Source of the DNA: an uncultured Porphyromonadaceae bacterium | GTDB lineage: Bacteria > Bacteroidota > Bacteroidia > Bacteroidales > Muribaculaceae | Length of the DNA: 44,083 nucleotides | Direction of reading: 5' to 3' | Assembly: GCA_947176755.1 (NCBI GenBank) | Contig: CAMWRW010000010.1 | Coordinates: 1-44,083 of the forward strand | Shown: piece by piece, positions 8,537 through 16,981 of the stretch | Layout of the letters: each line of letters opens with the position of its first letter | How positions within the stretch are numbered: position 1 is the stretch's first letter | Translations under genes and position numbers: made by a program | The notes under the pieces: generated by a model | Seen by the model: the letters and a program-made list of their open reading frames with translations, nothing else | Database searches by the model: none | What the model was told of the DNA's origin: nothing

Positions 8537-9091
8537 ATGGCTAAGAAATGGATCTGCACAGTGTGCGGATATATTGCAGAAGGTGAAGAGGCTCCTGAAA
8601 AATGCCCCCAGTGTAAAGCTCCCAGAAGTAAATTCAAAGAACTCGTAGAAGACGATGCTCTTAAGTTTGTCACTGAGCATGAAATCGGCGTAGCCAAAGG
8701 CACCGGTGATGAAATGATTAAGGATCTCAACAACCACTTCCTCGGAGAGTGCACGGAAGTTGGTATGTATCTCGCCATGTCCCGTCAGGCTGACCGCGAA
8801 GGTTATCCTGAAATTGCAGAGGCATTCAAGCGTTACGCATGGGAGGAGGCTGAGCATGCAGCCAAGTTCGCTGAACTTCTCGGCGATATGGTTTGGGATA
8901 CTCGCACCAATCTTGAAAAGCGCATGATGGCTGAAGCCGGTGCAAATGAAGACAAGATGCGTATTGCCCGCAATGCAAAAGAGGCCGGTCTGGATGCAAT
9001 CCACGACACAGTTCATGAGATGGCTAAAGACGAAGCTCGTCACGGTCGTGGCTTCAAGGGTCTGTTCGATCGCTTCTTTGCAGGCAAATAA
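8537..9091 (+). CDS. Reverse rubrerythrin (rubredoxin domain at N-terminus)
   Basis: This is a peroxide-reducing diiron protein of anaerobes. The 184-residue protein has the rubredoxin Fe(SCys)4 domain first (Cys7, Cys10, Cys23 and Cys26 in [20 protein letters not shown]) and the ferritin-like four-helix domain second, the reverse of classical rubrerythrin. Diiron ligands are recognisable in ECTEVGMYL, the EEAEH segment and [14 protein letters not shown]. It is expected to reduce H2O2 or O2 in the cytoplasm with electrons from NAD(P)H via a partner reductase that is not in the window. It is monocistronic, with a weak upstream match TAATTTCG (8492-8499) and a strong hairpin downstream. Confidence 0.95.
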   Translation: MAKKWICTVCGYIAEGEEAPEKCPQCKAPRSKFKELVEDDALKFVTEHEIGVAKGTGDEMIKDLNNHFLGECTEVGMYLAMSRQADREGYPEIAEAFKRYAWEEAEHAAKFAELLGDMVWDTRTNLEKRMMAEAGANEDKMRIARNAKEAGLDAIHDTVHEMAKDEARHGRGFKGLFDRFFAGK

Positions 9092-9113
9092 TTTGCTTGA
9101 AAGTCAGTATACA

Positions 9114-9153
9114 ATAAAGGAGACTTCCCGCCGAGACGGGAAGTCTCCTTTAT
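9114..9153. terminator. Hairpin terminator after rubrerythrin
   Basis: A perfect 17-bp stem runs from ATAAAGGAGACTTCCCG (9114-9130) to its complement (9137-9153) with a 6-nt loop. The T-tract after it is weak (ATCAGTTTT), so efficiency is uncertain. Confidence 0.7.
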
Positions 9154-9225
9154 CAGTTTTCACCGGTTGTCGTTCGATGGCTTGATATGACTCAGCGGAA
9201 ATTTGAGTTGCTGACCCTCGGCACC

Positions 9226-9258
9226 GTTGAGCATATAGGGAGTATTTTATTAATTTTG
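9226..9258 (+). promoter_or_regulatory. ruvX promoter
   Basis: GTTG (9226-9229), a 21-bp spacer and TAATTTTG (9251-9258). The predicted leader to ATG 9317 is about 55 nt. Confidence 0.6.
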
Positions 9259-9316
9259 CACGCGGATTGCTCCGTCTCCGGCTCCGGACGGTCGGAATAA
9301 CATAAATTAAGATAGT

Positions 9317-9727
9317 ATGGGAAGAATAATGGCTATTGATTACGGCAGGAAGCGATGTGGCGTTGCCGTGACGGATGCGTTGCGGATTTCTGCCAATTCC
9401 TTGCCCGTGGTGCGCTCGTGCGATTTGCTTCAGTTTGTCGTTGATTACTGCAACAAAGAGACTGTCGATAGAATTCTTATCGGCCGACCTTTGACCATGC
9501 GCGGAGAGCTCTCCGAGTCCAACAGATTTATCTCTCCCTTCCTCGGAAGGCTGAAGAAAGCGCTTCCTGATATGACGATAGAGGAGGTTGACGAACGCTT
9601 CACATCCTCTCAAGCTCATAAAGACATGATAGCCGCAGGATTTAAAAAATCCGACCGTCAGCGTAAAGGACTTGCCGACGAGATGTCGGCTGTGCTGATT
9701 CTCACCGCCTGGCTCGAGACTCATTGA
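9317..9727 (+). CDS. ruvX: YqgF/RuvX-family putative Holliday junction resolvase
   Basis: This 136-residue RNase H-fold nuclease shows the family blocks MAIDYGRKRCGVAVTD (first acidic residue), ILIGRPLTMRGE and VDERFTSSQAH, and ends ADEMSAVLILTAWLE, with the last catalytic Asp/Glu region. YqgF proteins are linked to Holliday-junction resolution and, better supported, to 16S rRNA 5'-end processing. The annotated start gives MGRIMAIDYG; the internal Met5 is also possible. It lies just upstream of def, which has its own promoter. Confidence 0.93.
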   Translation: MGRIMAIDYGRKRCGVAVTDALRISANSLPVVRSCDLLQFVVDYCNKETVDRILIGRPLTMRGELSESNRFISPFLGRLKKALPDMTIEEVDERFTSSQAHKDMIAAGFKKSDRQRKGLADEMSAVLILTAWLETH

Positions 9728-9768
9728 GTCGTTTCAACAGCCGTCGCGGTCTAAATCCCGGACACGAA

Positions 9769-9800
9769 TTTGCAGGGTTGCAAATAAAGCAGTAATTTTG
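9769..9800 (+). promoter_or_regulatory. def promoter, predicted leaderless
   Basis: TTTG (9769-9772), a 20-bp spacer and TAATTTTG (9793-9800) form an ideal match. Only CAAC lies between the -7 element and ATG 9805, so the mRNA should start at the start codon. Confidence 0.72.
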
Positions 9801-9804
9801 CAAC

Positions 9805-10368
9805 ATGATTTTACCGGTATATCTTTATGGACATCCCGTGCTCCGCGAGGAGGCGGAAGACATTGAAAAAGACTATCCCGAGCTTGATAAGCTCATTAAG
9901 GATATGTTTGAAACAATGTACCACACGGACGGCGTCGGCCTCGCCGCTCCGCAAATCGGCAAATCGATTGCCGTGATTGTGATTGACGGCTCTCCTCTCG
10001 CCGAGGACTTCCCCGAATGTGCCGATTCGAAAATGGTGCTTATTAATCCCCAGATGGATGTGATTGAGGATGAGGAGCCTGTGGTGCGCGCCGAAGGTTG
10101 CCTCTCGCTTCCCGGATTATCGGAGAATGTGAAGCGAACCGAACATGTTCGCCTAAATTGGCTTGATGAGAATTTCGTGGAACATGAAAGGGAATTTCAT
10201 GGATTCCTTGCCCGCATCATCCAGCATGAATACGACCATCTGCTCGGCACGGTCTATACCGACCATATATCGCCCATCCGTAAGCAGCTAATCCGTAACA
10301 AACTCAATAATATGGCTCACGGCAAAGCCCGCTGCGGTTATCGCACGGTCTCTGCAAAATCAAAGTAA
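9805..10368 (+). CDS. def: Peptide deformylase
   Basis: Def removes the formyl group from nascent protein N-termini. The three metal-site motifs are present in this 187-residue protein: GVGLAAPQIG (43-52), EGCLS with the metal-binding Cys99, and HEYDH (141-145; the commoner form is HEFDH). The N-terminus MILPVYLYGHPVLRE matches the Bacteroidetes family, which supports ATG 9805 even though the promoter sits against it. ettA follows after 6 nt, so the two translation genes are probably cotranscribed. Confidence 0.97.
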   Translation: MILPVYLYGHPVLREEAEDIEKDYPELDKLIKDMFETMYHTDGVGLAAPQIGKSIAVIVIDGSPLAEDFPECADSKMVLINPQMDVIEDEEPVVRAEGCLSLPGLSENVKRTEHVRLNWLDENFVEHEREFHGFLARIIQHEYDHLLGTVYTDHISPIRKQLIRNKLNNMAHGKARCGYRTVSAKSK

Positions 10369-10374
10369 TCCGCT

Positions 10375-12060
10375 ATGGCCGACGATAAAAAAGTGATTTT
10401 TTCGATGGTTGGGGTAAGCAAGATTATCCCCCCTCAGCGTCAGATTCTTAAAAATATTTATCTTTCCTTCTTCTACGGAGCAAAGATCGGCATTATCGGT
10501 CTTAACGGCTCCGGAAAGTCAACCTTGTTGAAAATTATCGCAGGAATTGACAAGAGTTACCAGGGAAATGTCGTTTTCTCTCCCGGTTACAGCGTCGGTT
10601 ATCTCGAACAGGAACCGCAGCTCGATCCCGAAAAGACGGTCCGTCAGGTTGTAGAAGAGGGGGCCGCCCCCGTGCTTAATCTGCTTAAGGAATATGATGA
10701 GGTTAACAATGCATTTGCAGATCCGGAAGTGCTTGAAGACCCCGACAAGATGAACAAGTTGATTGAGCGACAAGCCGAACTTCAAGACAAACTCGACGCC
10801 TGCGACGCCTGGAATATCGACAACAAACTTGACAGGGCTATGGATGCGCTCCGTTGTCCTCCCGACGACCAGCTCATCAAGTATCTTTCGGGAGGCGAGC
10901 GTCGTCGAGTGGCTCTCTGCCGCCTTCTTCTCCAGCAGCCCGATATCCTTCTGCTCGACGAGCCTACCAACCACCTCGATGCCGAGTCGATCGATTGGCT
11001 CGAACAGCATCTCCAGCAGTATCCCGGCACGGTGATTGCCGTTACCCACGACCGTTATTTCCTCGACCATGTGGCCGGTTGGATTCTCGAACTCGACCGC
11101 GGTGAAGGAATTCCATGGAAAGGAAACTATTCCTCATGGCTTGACCAGAAAACAAAGCGGATGGCCGAAGAGGAAAAGCAGGCGAGCAAACGCCGCAAGA
11201 CCCTTGAACGAGAACTTGAGTGGGTCCGCATGGCTCCCAAGGCTCGACAGGCTAAAGGAAAGGCTCGTCTGTCAAGTTATGACCGACTCCTCAACGAAGA
11301 TCAGAAAGAACGCGAAGAGAAACTTGAAATCTTCATTCCTAACGGCCCGCGTCTCGGTAATAAGGTGATCGAGGCCAAGCATCTCGCCAAGGCTTACGGC
11401 GACAAGGCCCTCTTTACCGATCTTGAGTTCATGCTGCCCCCCAACGGAATCGTGGGCGTGATCGGACCAAACGGCGCCGGTAAAACCACACTGTTCCGTC
11501 TTATCATGGGGCTCGAACAGCCCGACCGAGGCGAGTTTGAAGTCGGTGAGACTGTGAAAGTCTCCTATGTCGACCAGACTCACAAGGATCTTCTTCCTGA
11601 AAAAACAGTCTATGAGGTGATTTCTCAGGGTGTCGAATCCTTCCGGCTCGGTGGTCGCGATATGAACGCTCGTGCTTATCTTTCAAGATTCAACTTCACC
11701 GGAGCCGACCAGGAGAAAAAAATCGGCGTGCTTTCCGGTGGAGAGCGCAATCGCCTCCATCTTGCAATGGCATTGAAGGCTGAAGGAAATGTGCTCCTTC
11801 TCGATGAGCCGACTAATGATATTGACGTTAATACGCTTCGTGCCCTTGAGGAAGGTCTTGAAAATTTTGCAGGATGTGCGGTTGTTGTCAGCCACGACCG
11901 TTGGTTCCTTGATCGTATCGCAACCCATATCCTCGCTTTTGAAGGCGAGAGCAAGGTCACTTTCTTTGAAGGTTCATATTCAGAATATGAGGAGTTTAAG
12001 AAAAAACGCGACGGCGGTGCTGACACTCCTCACAGAATAAAGTATCGTAAACTCGTCTAA
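10375..12060 (+). CDS. ettA: ABC-F protein EttA (energy-dependent translational throttle)
   Basis: EttA binds the ribosomal E site and gates elongation according to ATP level. The 561-residue protein has two ABC ATPase domains and no membrane segment. Domain 1 has Walker A GLNGSGKST (42-50), signature LSGGERRRVALCRLLL and Walker B LLLDEPTNHLD. Domain 2 has GPNGAGKTT (364-372), LSGGERNRLHLAMAL and LLLDEPTNDID. The inter-domain arm (KRRKTLERELEWVRMAPKARQAKGKARLSSY) is the basic EttA-type linker that contacts tRNA and rRNA. Length and motifs fit EttA rather than Uup or antibiotic-resistance ABC-F proteins. Confidence 0.95.
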   Translation: MADDKKVIFSMVGVSKIIPPQRQILKNIYLSFFYGAKIGIIGLNGSGKSTLLKIIAGIDKSYQGNVVFSPGYSVGYLEQEPQLDPEKTVRQVVEEGAAPVLNLLKEYDEVNNAFADPEVLEDPDKMNKLIERQAELQDKLDACDAWNIDNKLDRAMDALRCPPDDQLIKYLSGGERRRVALCRLLLQQPDILLLDEPTNHLDAESIDWLEQHLQQYPGTVIAVTHDRYFLDHVAGWILELDRGEGIPWKGNYSSWLDQKTKRMAEEEKQASKRRKTLERELEWVRMAPKARQAKGKARLSSYDRLLNEDQKEREEKLEIFIPNGPRLGNKVIEAKHLAKAYGDKALFTDLEFMLPPNGIVGVIGPNGAGKTTLFRLIMGLEQPDRGEFEVGETVKVSYVDQTHKDLLPEKTVYEVISQGVESFRLGGRDMNARAYLSRFNFTGADQEKKIGVLSGGERNRLHLAMALKAEGNVLLLDEPTNDIDVNTLRALEEGLENFAGCAVVVSHDRWFLDRIATHILAFEGESKVTFFEGSYSEYEEFKKKRDGGADTPHRIKYRKLV

Positions 12061-12069
12061 TCCTATTTC

Positions 12070-12107
12070 ACGGAGCAGCAGCCCGTTTTCCCGGAATGCT
12101 GCTCCGT
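12070..12107 (+). terminator. Terminator hairpin after ettA
   Basis: An 11-bp stem, ACGGAGCAGCA (12070-12080) with TGCTGCTCCGT (12097-12107), is followed by an interrupted T-rich stretch. Confidence 0.7.
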
Positions 12108-12163
12108 TGTTCTATCTTTATAATTTTTAATCATTTCCCTACATTTAGTATTAAGGTTTTCAA

Positions 12164-13855
12164 ATGGACTGGTTGATTGATCTTTTCAAACCATTCAACG
12201 ACTCGCTGGCCAGCACTATTCTCCTTTATTCCTTCGTAATATTCGCGGGAATATATCTGGGGAAGCTGAAAATTTTTGGCGTGTCGCTTGGTGTGACGTT
12301 CGTCCTGTTCGTAGGAATCTTTCTGGGGCATTTCGGCTACACGGTCGACGGCAACGTGCTTCATTTCCTGCGTGAGTTCGGATTGATTCTTTTTATTTTC
12401 TCAATCGGTATGCAGGTCGGACCCGGTTTCTTCTCTTCCTTTAAAGAGGGAGGAATCAAGATGAACGGTCTGGCCATGCTTGGGATTGGCCTCAATGTTG
12501 TGATCATGCTCGCGATCTTCTTTATCCAGGGAGGTTCCGAGGGGGCGACCTCGATTTCCCAGATGGTCGGAATTATGAGTGGTGCGGTCACGAACACCCC
12601 CGGCCTCGGTGCGGCCCAGCAGACATTCCTTCAGGTCAATCCCGATGGATATGACGTGAGCCAGCAGATGTCGATGGGTTACGCCGCTGCATATCCTCTC
12701 GGGGTCATCGGCATTATCTTGACTATGATCGGGATCAAGAAGATTTTCAATGTCGACCTCGACAAAGAACTCGCGGAAATAGAAAACGACGAGAAATCTT
12801 CGATGTCGGCTCCTCATCTGGTGACTTTCAAAGTCACAAATGAGTTGGTGTCGGGCCTGAGTATGTTAAAACTTCATACTCTTATTTCCTGCGATTACGT
12901 GATGTCGCGAATTGAAAAGCCGGATGGAAATGTCATCATCCCGACTTCGAAGGATATAGTTGAGTTGGGCGACCTCTGTCTTGTAGTATGCTCCCAGCAG
13001 GATGAAGAAATATTCACCCGCTTCCTTGGGGCTGCGGTTGAGAAGAAATGGGAGATGGATAAGGGCCCGGTTGTGTCGCGTCGCATTCTTGTCACGAATC
13101 CGAGTTATAACGGGGTCAAACTCGGTTCGCTTCATCTCCACGATGGTTATAAGCTGAACGTAACTCGTGTCAATCGTGCCGGAGTCGACCTGGTGGCAAC
13201 CGCCAATCTGCGTCTGCAGATGGGCGACCGTCTGACAGTCGTTGGCAAGATTGATGATATCAACAATCTTGCACGCAAGCTCGGAAACTCCATGAAACGT
13301 TTGAATGAGCCGAATCTTATCACGATGTTTATCGGAATCTTTCTCGGCATTGTCGTTGGTTCAATTCCGTTGCAATTTCCAGGAATGTCGGTGCCGATGA
13401 AGTTAGGTCTTGCCGGGGGTCCGCTTGTGGTGGCAATCCTCATCAGCGCTTACGGCCACAAGATTCATCTTGTCACTTACACCAATTCATCGGCCAACCT
13501 TTTGTTGCGTGAAATCGGCATCTGTCTCTTCCTTGCCTCAGTCGGGCTGGCGGCTGGTAAAGACTTTGTCTCGACGGTCTTTAATGTACGCGGTGCAACA
13601 TGGGTAGGGTATGGAGCTCTTATCACGATTCTCCCCCTGATTGTGGTCGGAATTATCGCGCGTTGGAGATATAAGATGAACTACTTTTATATCATCGGTA
13701 TGATGAGCGGTAGCTACACCGATCCTCCGGCACTTGCTTACGGCAACAAGGTTGCCAACAACGATGCTCCGGCCGTGGCATATTCAACCGTTTATCCGCT
13801 CACGATGTTCATGCGTGTCGTCGTGGCTCAAGTAATAATCCTCTTCTTCCTTTAA
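12164..13855 (+). CDS. YidE/AspT-type transporter with central RCK_C domains
   Basis: This 563-residue membrane protein belongs to the aspartate:alanine exchanger (AAE) superfamily. It has two homologous membrane halves: about residues 15-200 (with SIGMQVGPGFF and the repeat signature MSGAVTNTPGLGAA) and about 385-563 (with LASVGLAAGKDF and the mirrored MSGSYTDPPALAYG). Between them, about residues 215-375, lie two TrkA-C/RCK_C regulatory domains, each with a short beta-rich pattern ending in a GD-L-VV motif (LGDLCLVVC and MGDRLTVVG). It is a predicted inner-membrane antiporter; the substrate is unknown, possibly an amino or dicarboxylic acid. It appears monocistronic, bounded by hairpins on both sides. 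Confidence 0.9.
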   Translation: MDWLIDLFKPFNDSLASTILLYSFVIFAGIYLGKLKIFGVSLGVTFVLFVGIFLGHFGYTVDGNVLHFLREFGLILFIFSIGMQVGPGFFSSFKEGGIKMNGLAMLGIGLNVVIMLAIFFIQGGSEGATSISQMVGIMSGAVTNTPGLGAAQQTFLQVNPDGYDVSQQMSMGYAAAYPLGVIGIILTMIGIKKIFNVDLDKELAEIENDEKSSMSAPHLVTFKVTNELVSGLSMLKLHTLISCDYVMSRIEKPDGNVIIPTSKDIVELGDLCLVVCSQQDEEIFTRFLGAAVEKKWEMDKGPVVSRRILVTNPSYNGVKLGSLHLHDGYKLNVTRVNRAGVDLVATANLRLQMGDRLTVVGKIDDINNLARKLGNSMKRLNEPNLITMFIGIFLGIVVGSIPLQFPGMSVPMKLGLAGGPLVVAILISAYGHKIHLVTYTNSSANLLLREIGICLFLASVGLAAGKDFVSTVFNVRGATWVGYGALITILPLIVVGIIARWRYKMNYFYIIGMMSGSYTDPPALAYGNKVANNDAPAVAYSTVYPLTMFMRVVVAQVIILFFL

Positions 13856-13954
13856 GGAAGAGGGGGATTTCCCTTGTAAGCGTTGGATAAATCCGTATAA
13901 CAATTTCTTCCGAACTCCTTGATCAGATGGACTTCTATCCATTCTCAAAGGATA

Positions 13955-13995
13955 ATAAAACAGGGCATATCGAAAACCGATATGCCCTGTTTTAT
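13955..13995. terminator. Bidirectional terminator between transporter and rpmE
   Basis: An 18-bp perfect inverted repeat, ATAAAACAGGGCATATCG (13955-13972) and its complement (13978-13995), with a 5-nt loop. A-rich and T-rich flanks on each side serve both convergent genes. Confidence 0.9.
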
Positions 13996-14012
13996 TTCCG
14001 TTTGAGGTTGAT

Positions 14013-14267
14013 TTATTTCTTGGAACGGTTGCCGTAACGGCTACGGAATTTGTCCACACGACCGGCGGTGTCGACGAGTTTCTGTTTGCCGGTAAAGAAG
14101 GGGTGAGAAGAGCTGGTGATCTCAAGCTTTACGAGAGGATACTCTTTACCGTCAATTTCGATTGTCTCACGAGATGCAACGGTGCTGCGGGTGATGAACA
14201 CCTCATCGTTTGACATGTCCTTGAAACATACCTCACGGTACTCTTTGGGATGAATTTCCTTTTTCAT
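14013..14267 (-). CDS. rpmE2: 50S ribosomal protein L31, type B (zinc-free)
   Basis: The 84-residue protein starts [24 protein letters not shown] and contains [31 protein letters not shown], the L31 signature. It lacks the CxxC pairs of the zinc-binding form and carries the longer C-terminus of type B (YkgM/RpmE2). It is expressed from its own promoter, which overlaps the terminator of the upstream penicillin-binding protein gene. The leader of about 67 nt can fold with GCAGG/CCTGC at 14339-14311 on the minus strand. Confidence 0.96.
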   Translation of the reverse strand: MKKEIHPKEYREVCFKDMSNDEVFITRSTVASRETIEIDGKEYPLVKLEITSSSHPFFTGKQKLVDTAGRVDKFRSRYGNRSKK

Positions 14268-14338
14268 TTTTCTTTAAACTGCAGTTTTACAATTAGTTTA
14301 CTATTTTCCGGCAGGTCGCGATCCCACCGATTGGCCTG

Positions 14339-14369
14339 CAAAATTACAAAAAAATCCGCAAATCACAAA
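14339..14369 (-). promoter_or_regulatory. rpmE promoter, overlapping the upstream terminator
   Basis: On the minus strand TTTG (14369-14366), a 19-bp spacer and TAATTTTG (14346-14339). The -33 element lies in the loop of the hairpin at 14352-14383 and the spacer contains that hairpin's T-tract. Confidence 0.7.
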
Positions 14370-14383
14370 GGATCTGCGGATTT
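14347..14383 (-). terminator. Terminator of the class A PBP gene
   Basis: Read on the minus strand, AAATCCGCA (14383-14375) pairs with TGCGGATTT (14360-14352) and is followed by a T run to 14348. It starts 24 bp past the PBP stop codon. Confidence 0.85.
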
Positions 14384-14406
14384 ATTCGTATTTGACTGTT
14401 TCTTAG

Positions 14407-16887
14407 TTATTCAAACATCTGATCCATCGTCTCTTCAGGTTGCCCGTCGCTCTCGGTCTCGACTGCTCCGTATGAAGAATATTCCGAGCCGCACAACACC
14501 ATGTCTTCCGGGAACTTAAACTTCGTGTCCTGGGAATAGGGGAGCTTTCTGTCTGCGTAGACTTTCTTCATATAAAGCCCGTAGATCGGGAGCGCAGCTC
14601 GTGCTCCCTGGCCGAAAGCCATAGAATTGAAGTGGATATATCGTTCTTCTCCTCCAACCCATACTCCTGTCACAAGGTCGGGAGTAAAGCCCATAAACCA
14701 GGAGTCGGAGTTAGAGTTCGTCGTTCCGGTCTTCCCTCCCATCTGCGCCGTAATGCCGTATCGGCTCCGGAGACTCGCTCCTGTTCCGCTGTCAACGACG
14801 TTGAGAAGGATCGAAACAATCTTGTTGTAGGCATCTTCGCTGGTCACCTCCGTGCGATGGGGCACGGCCGAATAAATCACATTCCCCTGATTGTCTTCGA
14901 TGCGGGTAACATAAACCGGATCGACGCGGATGCCATGATTGGCAAACGTGGTGTAGGCCGCTACCATCTGGCTCACCGGCACATCCACCGTGCCGAGACA
15001 TAGTGGCAGTGTCGGGTCAATGAACCCTGTCACGCCGAACATCCGCATCTTGTTTGCAAGCGACCCCGGGCCGAGTGCATAGACAAGTTTCGCCGATATC
15101 CAGTTGTTGGAGTTTGTCAGCGCCCATCGCAGGTCGACGTTCTCGCCGATTCGTGCTTTCCCGGAGTTTCTGGGGGCCCAATTCCCGAATACGGGTTGCG
15201 TGTTCGGAATTGTCGTGCAAGGTGTATAGTCCTGCTCCATCGCCAGCGTATAGAGGAATGGTTTGGCGGTCGATCCAATCTGTCGTTTTCCGCGTGACGC
15301 CATGTCATATTGGAAATGCTTGAAGTCGGGGCCGCCGACGTATGCCTTCACATAGCCTGTCACGGGATCCATGCTGACAAGACCGGTGCGAAGGATTGTC
15401 TTCATATAAAGCAGGGAGTCGTAGGGACTCATTTTGACTGTCTTTGTGCCCGGAACGATCTTGGTCACATTCTTCCCTCCCTCTTTCTTCGTTTCCTTTA
15501 CATAGGCGAACACATCCATTTCGTAAGGAGTATGGAACACCCGGTCGATTTCAGATTCCGACTTGCCGGCCTGCTTCATCAGGCGATAGCGTTCGGTTTG
15601 CTTGATTGCGTTGGCTATCAGCTTCTGGACGCCTGAATAGCTCAATTCGCTCGGATTGGTCGTATAAGGTCCTGTTTTGAGTCCTCGTTTTTCATTCTCA
15701 AACGCCGGCTGCAGATAGCCTCCGAGGTGTTCATTGATAGCCTCTTCGGCATATTGCTGCATTCTGACGTCAATCCCGGTATAGATCCTTAGTCCGTCGG
15801 TATATAAATCATAGTATGTTCCGTCGGGTTTGGGATTTTTTACAATCCAGCCATAAAGGGGATTTTCCTCCCACTGGGTTGAATCGCTGTTATAATTCCC
15901 TTTTGCGATGTTCCATGCCATCAGTGTCTTATAGTCTGAACGCTTTGGCGCGACGGGTTTCTTGGCGGTCATTAGCCGCCTGATTTCTTCCCGAAGATAG
16001 GGGGCGCCTCCGTCCTTATGGTCAACCCGGTGGTAATCCAGACCGAGCGGCAGTCGTTTGAGTGAATCGGCATCCGCTTCACTGAGAAATCCGGCTTTCA
16101 CCATCTGGTCGAACACCGTGTTTCGACGGTTGATGGTCCGTTGTTCATGACGTAGCGGATTGAAATAGCTTGGATTTTTGAGCATGCCGATAAGCATGGC
16201 CGCCTCCTCGATCTTGAGATCGCGCGGTTCCTTGCCAAAATAGACATTGGCCGCAGTCTTGATTCCCACGGCATTGTTGAGAAAGTCAAAGCGGTTGAGA
16301 TACATGTTGATTATCTCATCCTTCGTGTAGAACCGTTCGAGCTTGATGGCTATCATCCATTCGATCGGCTTCTGCACGGCTCGCTTGAAAAGATTCGTTG
16401 AGGGTTGCGAATAGAGCTGCTTGGCCAGCTGCTGCGTGATGGTCGAGGCTCCTCCCGACGACTTGTCGCCGAGAAGAACGGTCTTGAACATCGTGCGCCC
16501 GAGAGCTTTGAAATCTATTCCTGAATGTTCTTTGAAGCGGATGTCTTCTGTGGCCAGCAGTGCATTTATTACATGCGGCGAGATGCCGTTGTAATCCGTA
16601 TAGACCCGGTTGCCCGCCCCGAAATAGTAGCGACCGAGCTCTGTTGTGCCGTCGGAGGCGTAGACGAGCGATGCAAGTTTATAATGAGGGTCCTCAAGCT
16701 CTTCAATCGGAGGCATATAGCCTATTACGCCGTTGTAGATCAGAAGAAGGAAAAACACTATGGCAAATCCGAGCGACAGGAAAGCGGCCCAAAACCACTT
16801 CACTATCGTGCGGTTGCGTTGGAATTTATTCTTTTTCCGCGGCCGGAATGCTTCCAGCTCGTCAGGATCGCTGTATTTCTTTGTCAT
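14407..16887 (-). CDS. Class A penicillin-binding protein (PBP1A-like, transglycosylase/transpeptidase)
   Basis: This bifunctional peptidoglycan synthase polymerises glycan strands and cross-links them outside the inner membrane. The 826-residue protein has a basic cytoplasmic tail, one membrane anchor (about 31-53), a GT51 transglycosylase domain with catalytic Glu114 in ATEDIRFKEHSGID and GGASTITQQLAKQLYS (145-160), and a transpeptidase domain with SxxK (Ser539-Lys542, GSTAKPF), SNN and KTGTTN (Lys719). Start: ATG 16887 (MTKKYSDPDELEAF) is preferred. An in-frame TTG 13 codons upstream would add a polar stretch, and the predicted transcription start at about 16947 allows either. The gene has its own promoter and terminator. 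Confidence 0.95.
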   Translation of the reverse strand: MTKKYSDPDELEAFRPRKKNKFQRNRTIVKWFWAAFLSLGFAIVFFLLLIYNGVIGYMPPIEELEDPHYKLASLVYASDGTTELGRYYFGAGNRVYTDYNGISPHVINALLATEDIRFKEHSGIDFKALGRTMFKTVLLGDKSSGGASTITQQLAKQLYSQPSTNLFKRAVQKPIEWMIAIKLERFYTKDEIINMYLNRFDFLNNAVGIKTAANVYFGKEPRDLKIEEAAMLIGMLKNPSYFNPLRHEQRTINRRNTVFDQMVKAGFLSEADADSLKRLPLGLDYHRVDHKDGGAPYLREEIRRLMTAKKPVAPKRSDYKTLMAWNIAKGNYNSDSTQWEENPLYGWIVKNPKPDGTYYDLYTDGLRIYTGIDVRMQQYAEEAINEHLGGYLQPAFENEKRGLKTGPYTTNPSELSYSGVQKLIANAIKQTERYRLMKQAGKSESEIDRVFHTPYEMDVFAYVKETKKEGGKNVTKIVPGTKTVKMSPYDSLLYMKTILRTGLVSMDPVTGYVKAYVGGPDFKHFQYDMASRGKRQIGSTAKPFLYTLAMEQDYTPCTTIPNTQPVFGNWAPRNSGKARIGENVDLRWALTNSNNWISAKLVYALGPGSLANKMRMFGVTGFIDPTLPLCLGTVDVPVSQMVAAYTTFANHGIRVDPVYVTRIEDNQGNVIYSAVPHRTEVTSEDAYNKIVSILLNVVDSGTGASLRSRYGITAQMGGKTGTTNSNSDSWFMGFTPDLVTGVWVGGEERYIHFNSMAFGQGARAALPIYGLYMKKVYADRKLPYSQDTKFKFPEDMVLCGSEYSSYGAVETESDGQPEETMDQMFE

Positions 16888-16950
16888 GTTTGGAATTGAC
16901 CCGCAGGAATCGGCTGTCAATATCAACGGGCCTGCATGGGGTCGTTAATG

Positions 16951-16981
16951 CAAAAATAATAAAAAAACGGCATAAATCAAT
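16951..16981 (-). promoter_or_regulatory. Promoter of the class A PBP gene
   Basis: On the minus strand ATTG (16981-16978), a 19-bp spacer and TATTTTTG (16958-16951). The -33 has one mismatch. It overlaps the last codons of the flavin reductase gene. Confidence 0.5.

Noticed and set aside
16888..16926. N-terminal extension of the class A PBP from a TTG start
   Set aside because: The extra 13 residues have no family support and the ATG at 16887 gives the usual charged tail before the membrane anchor.
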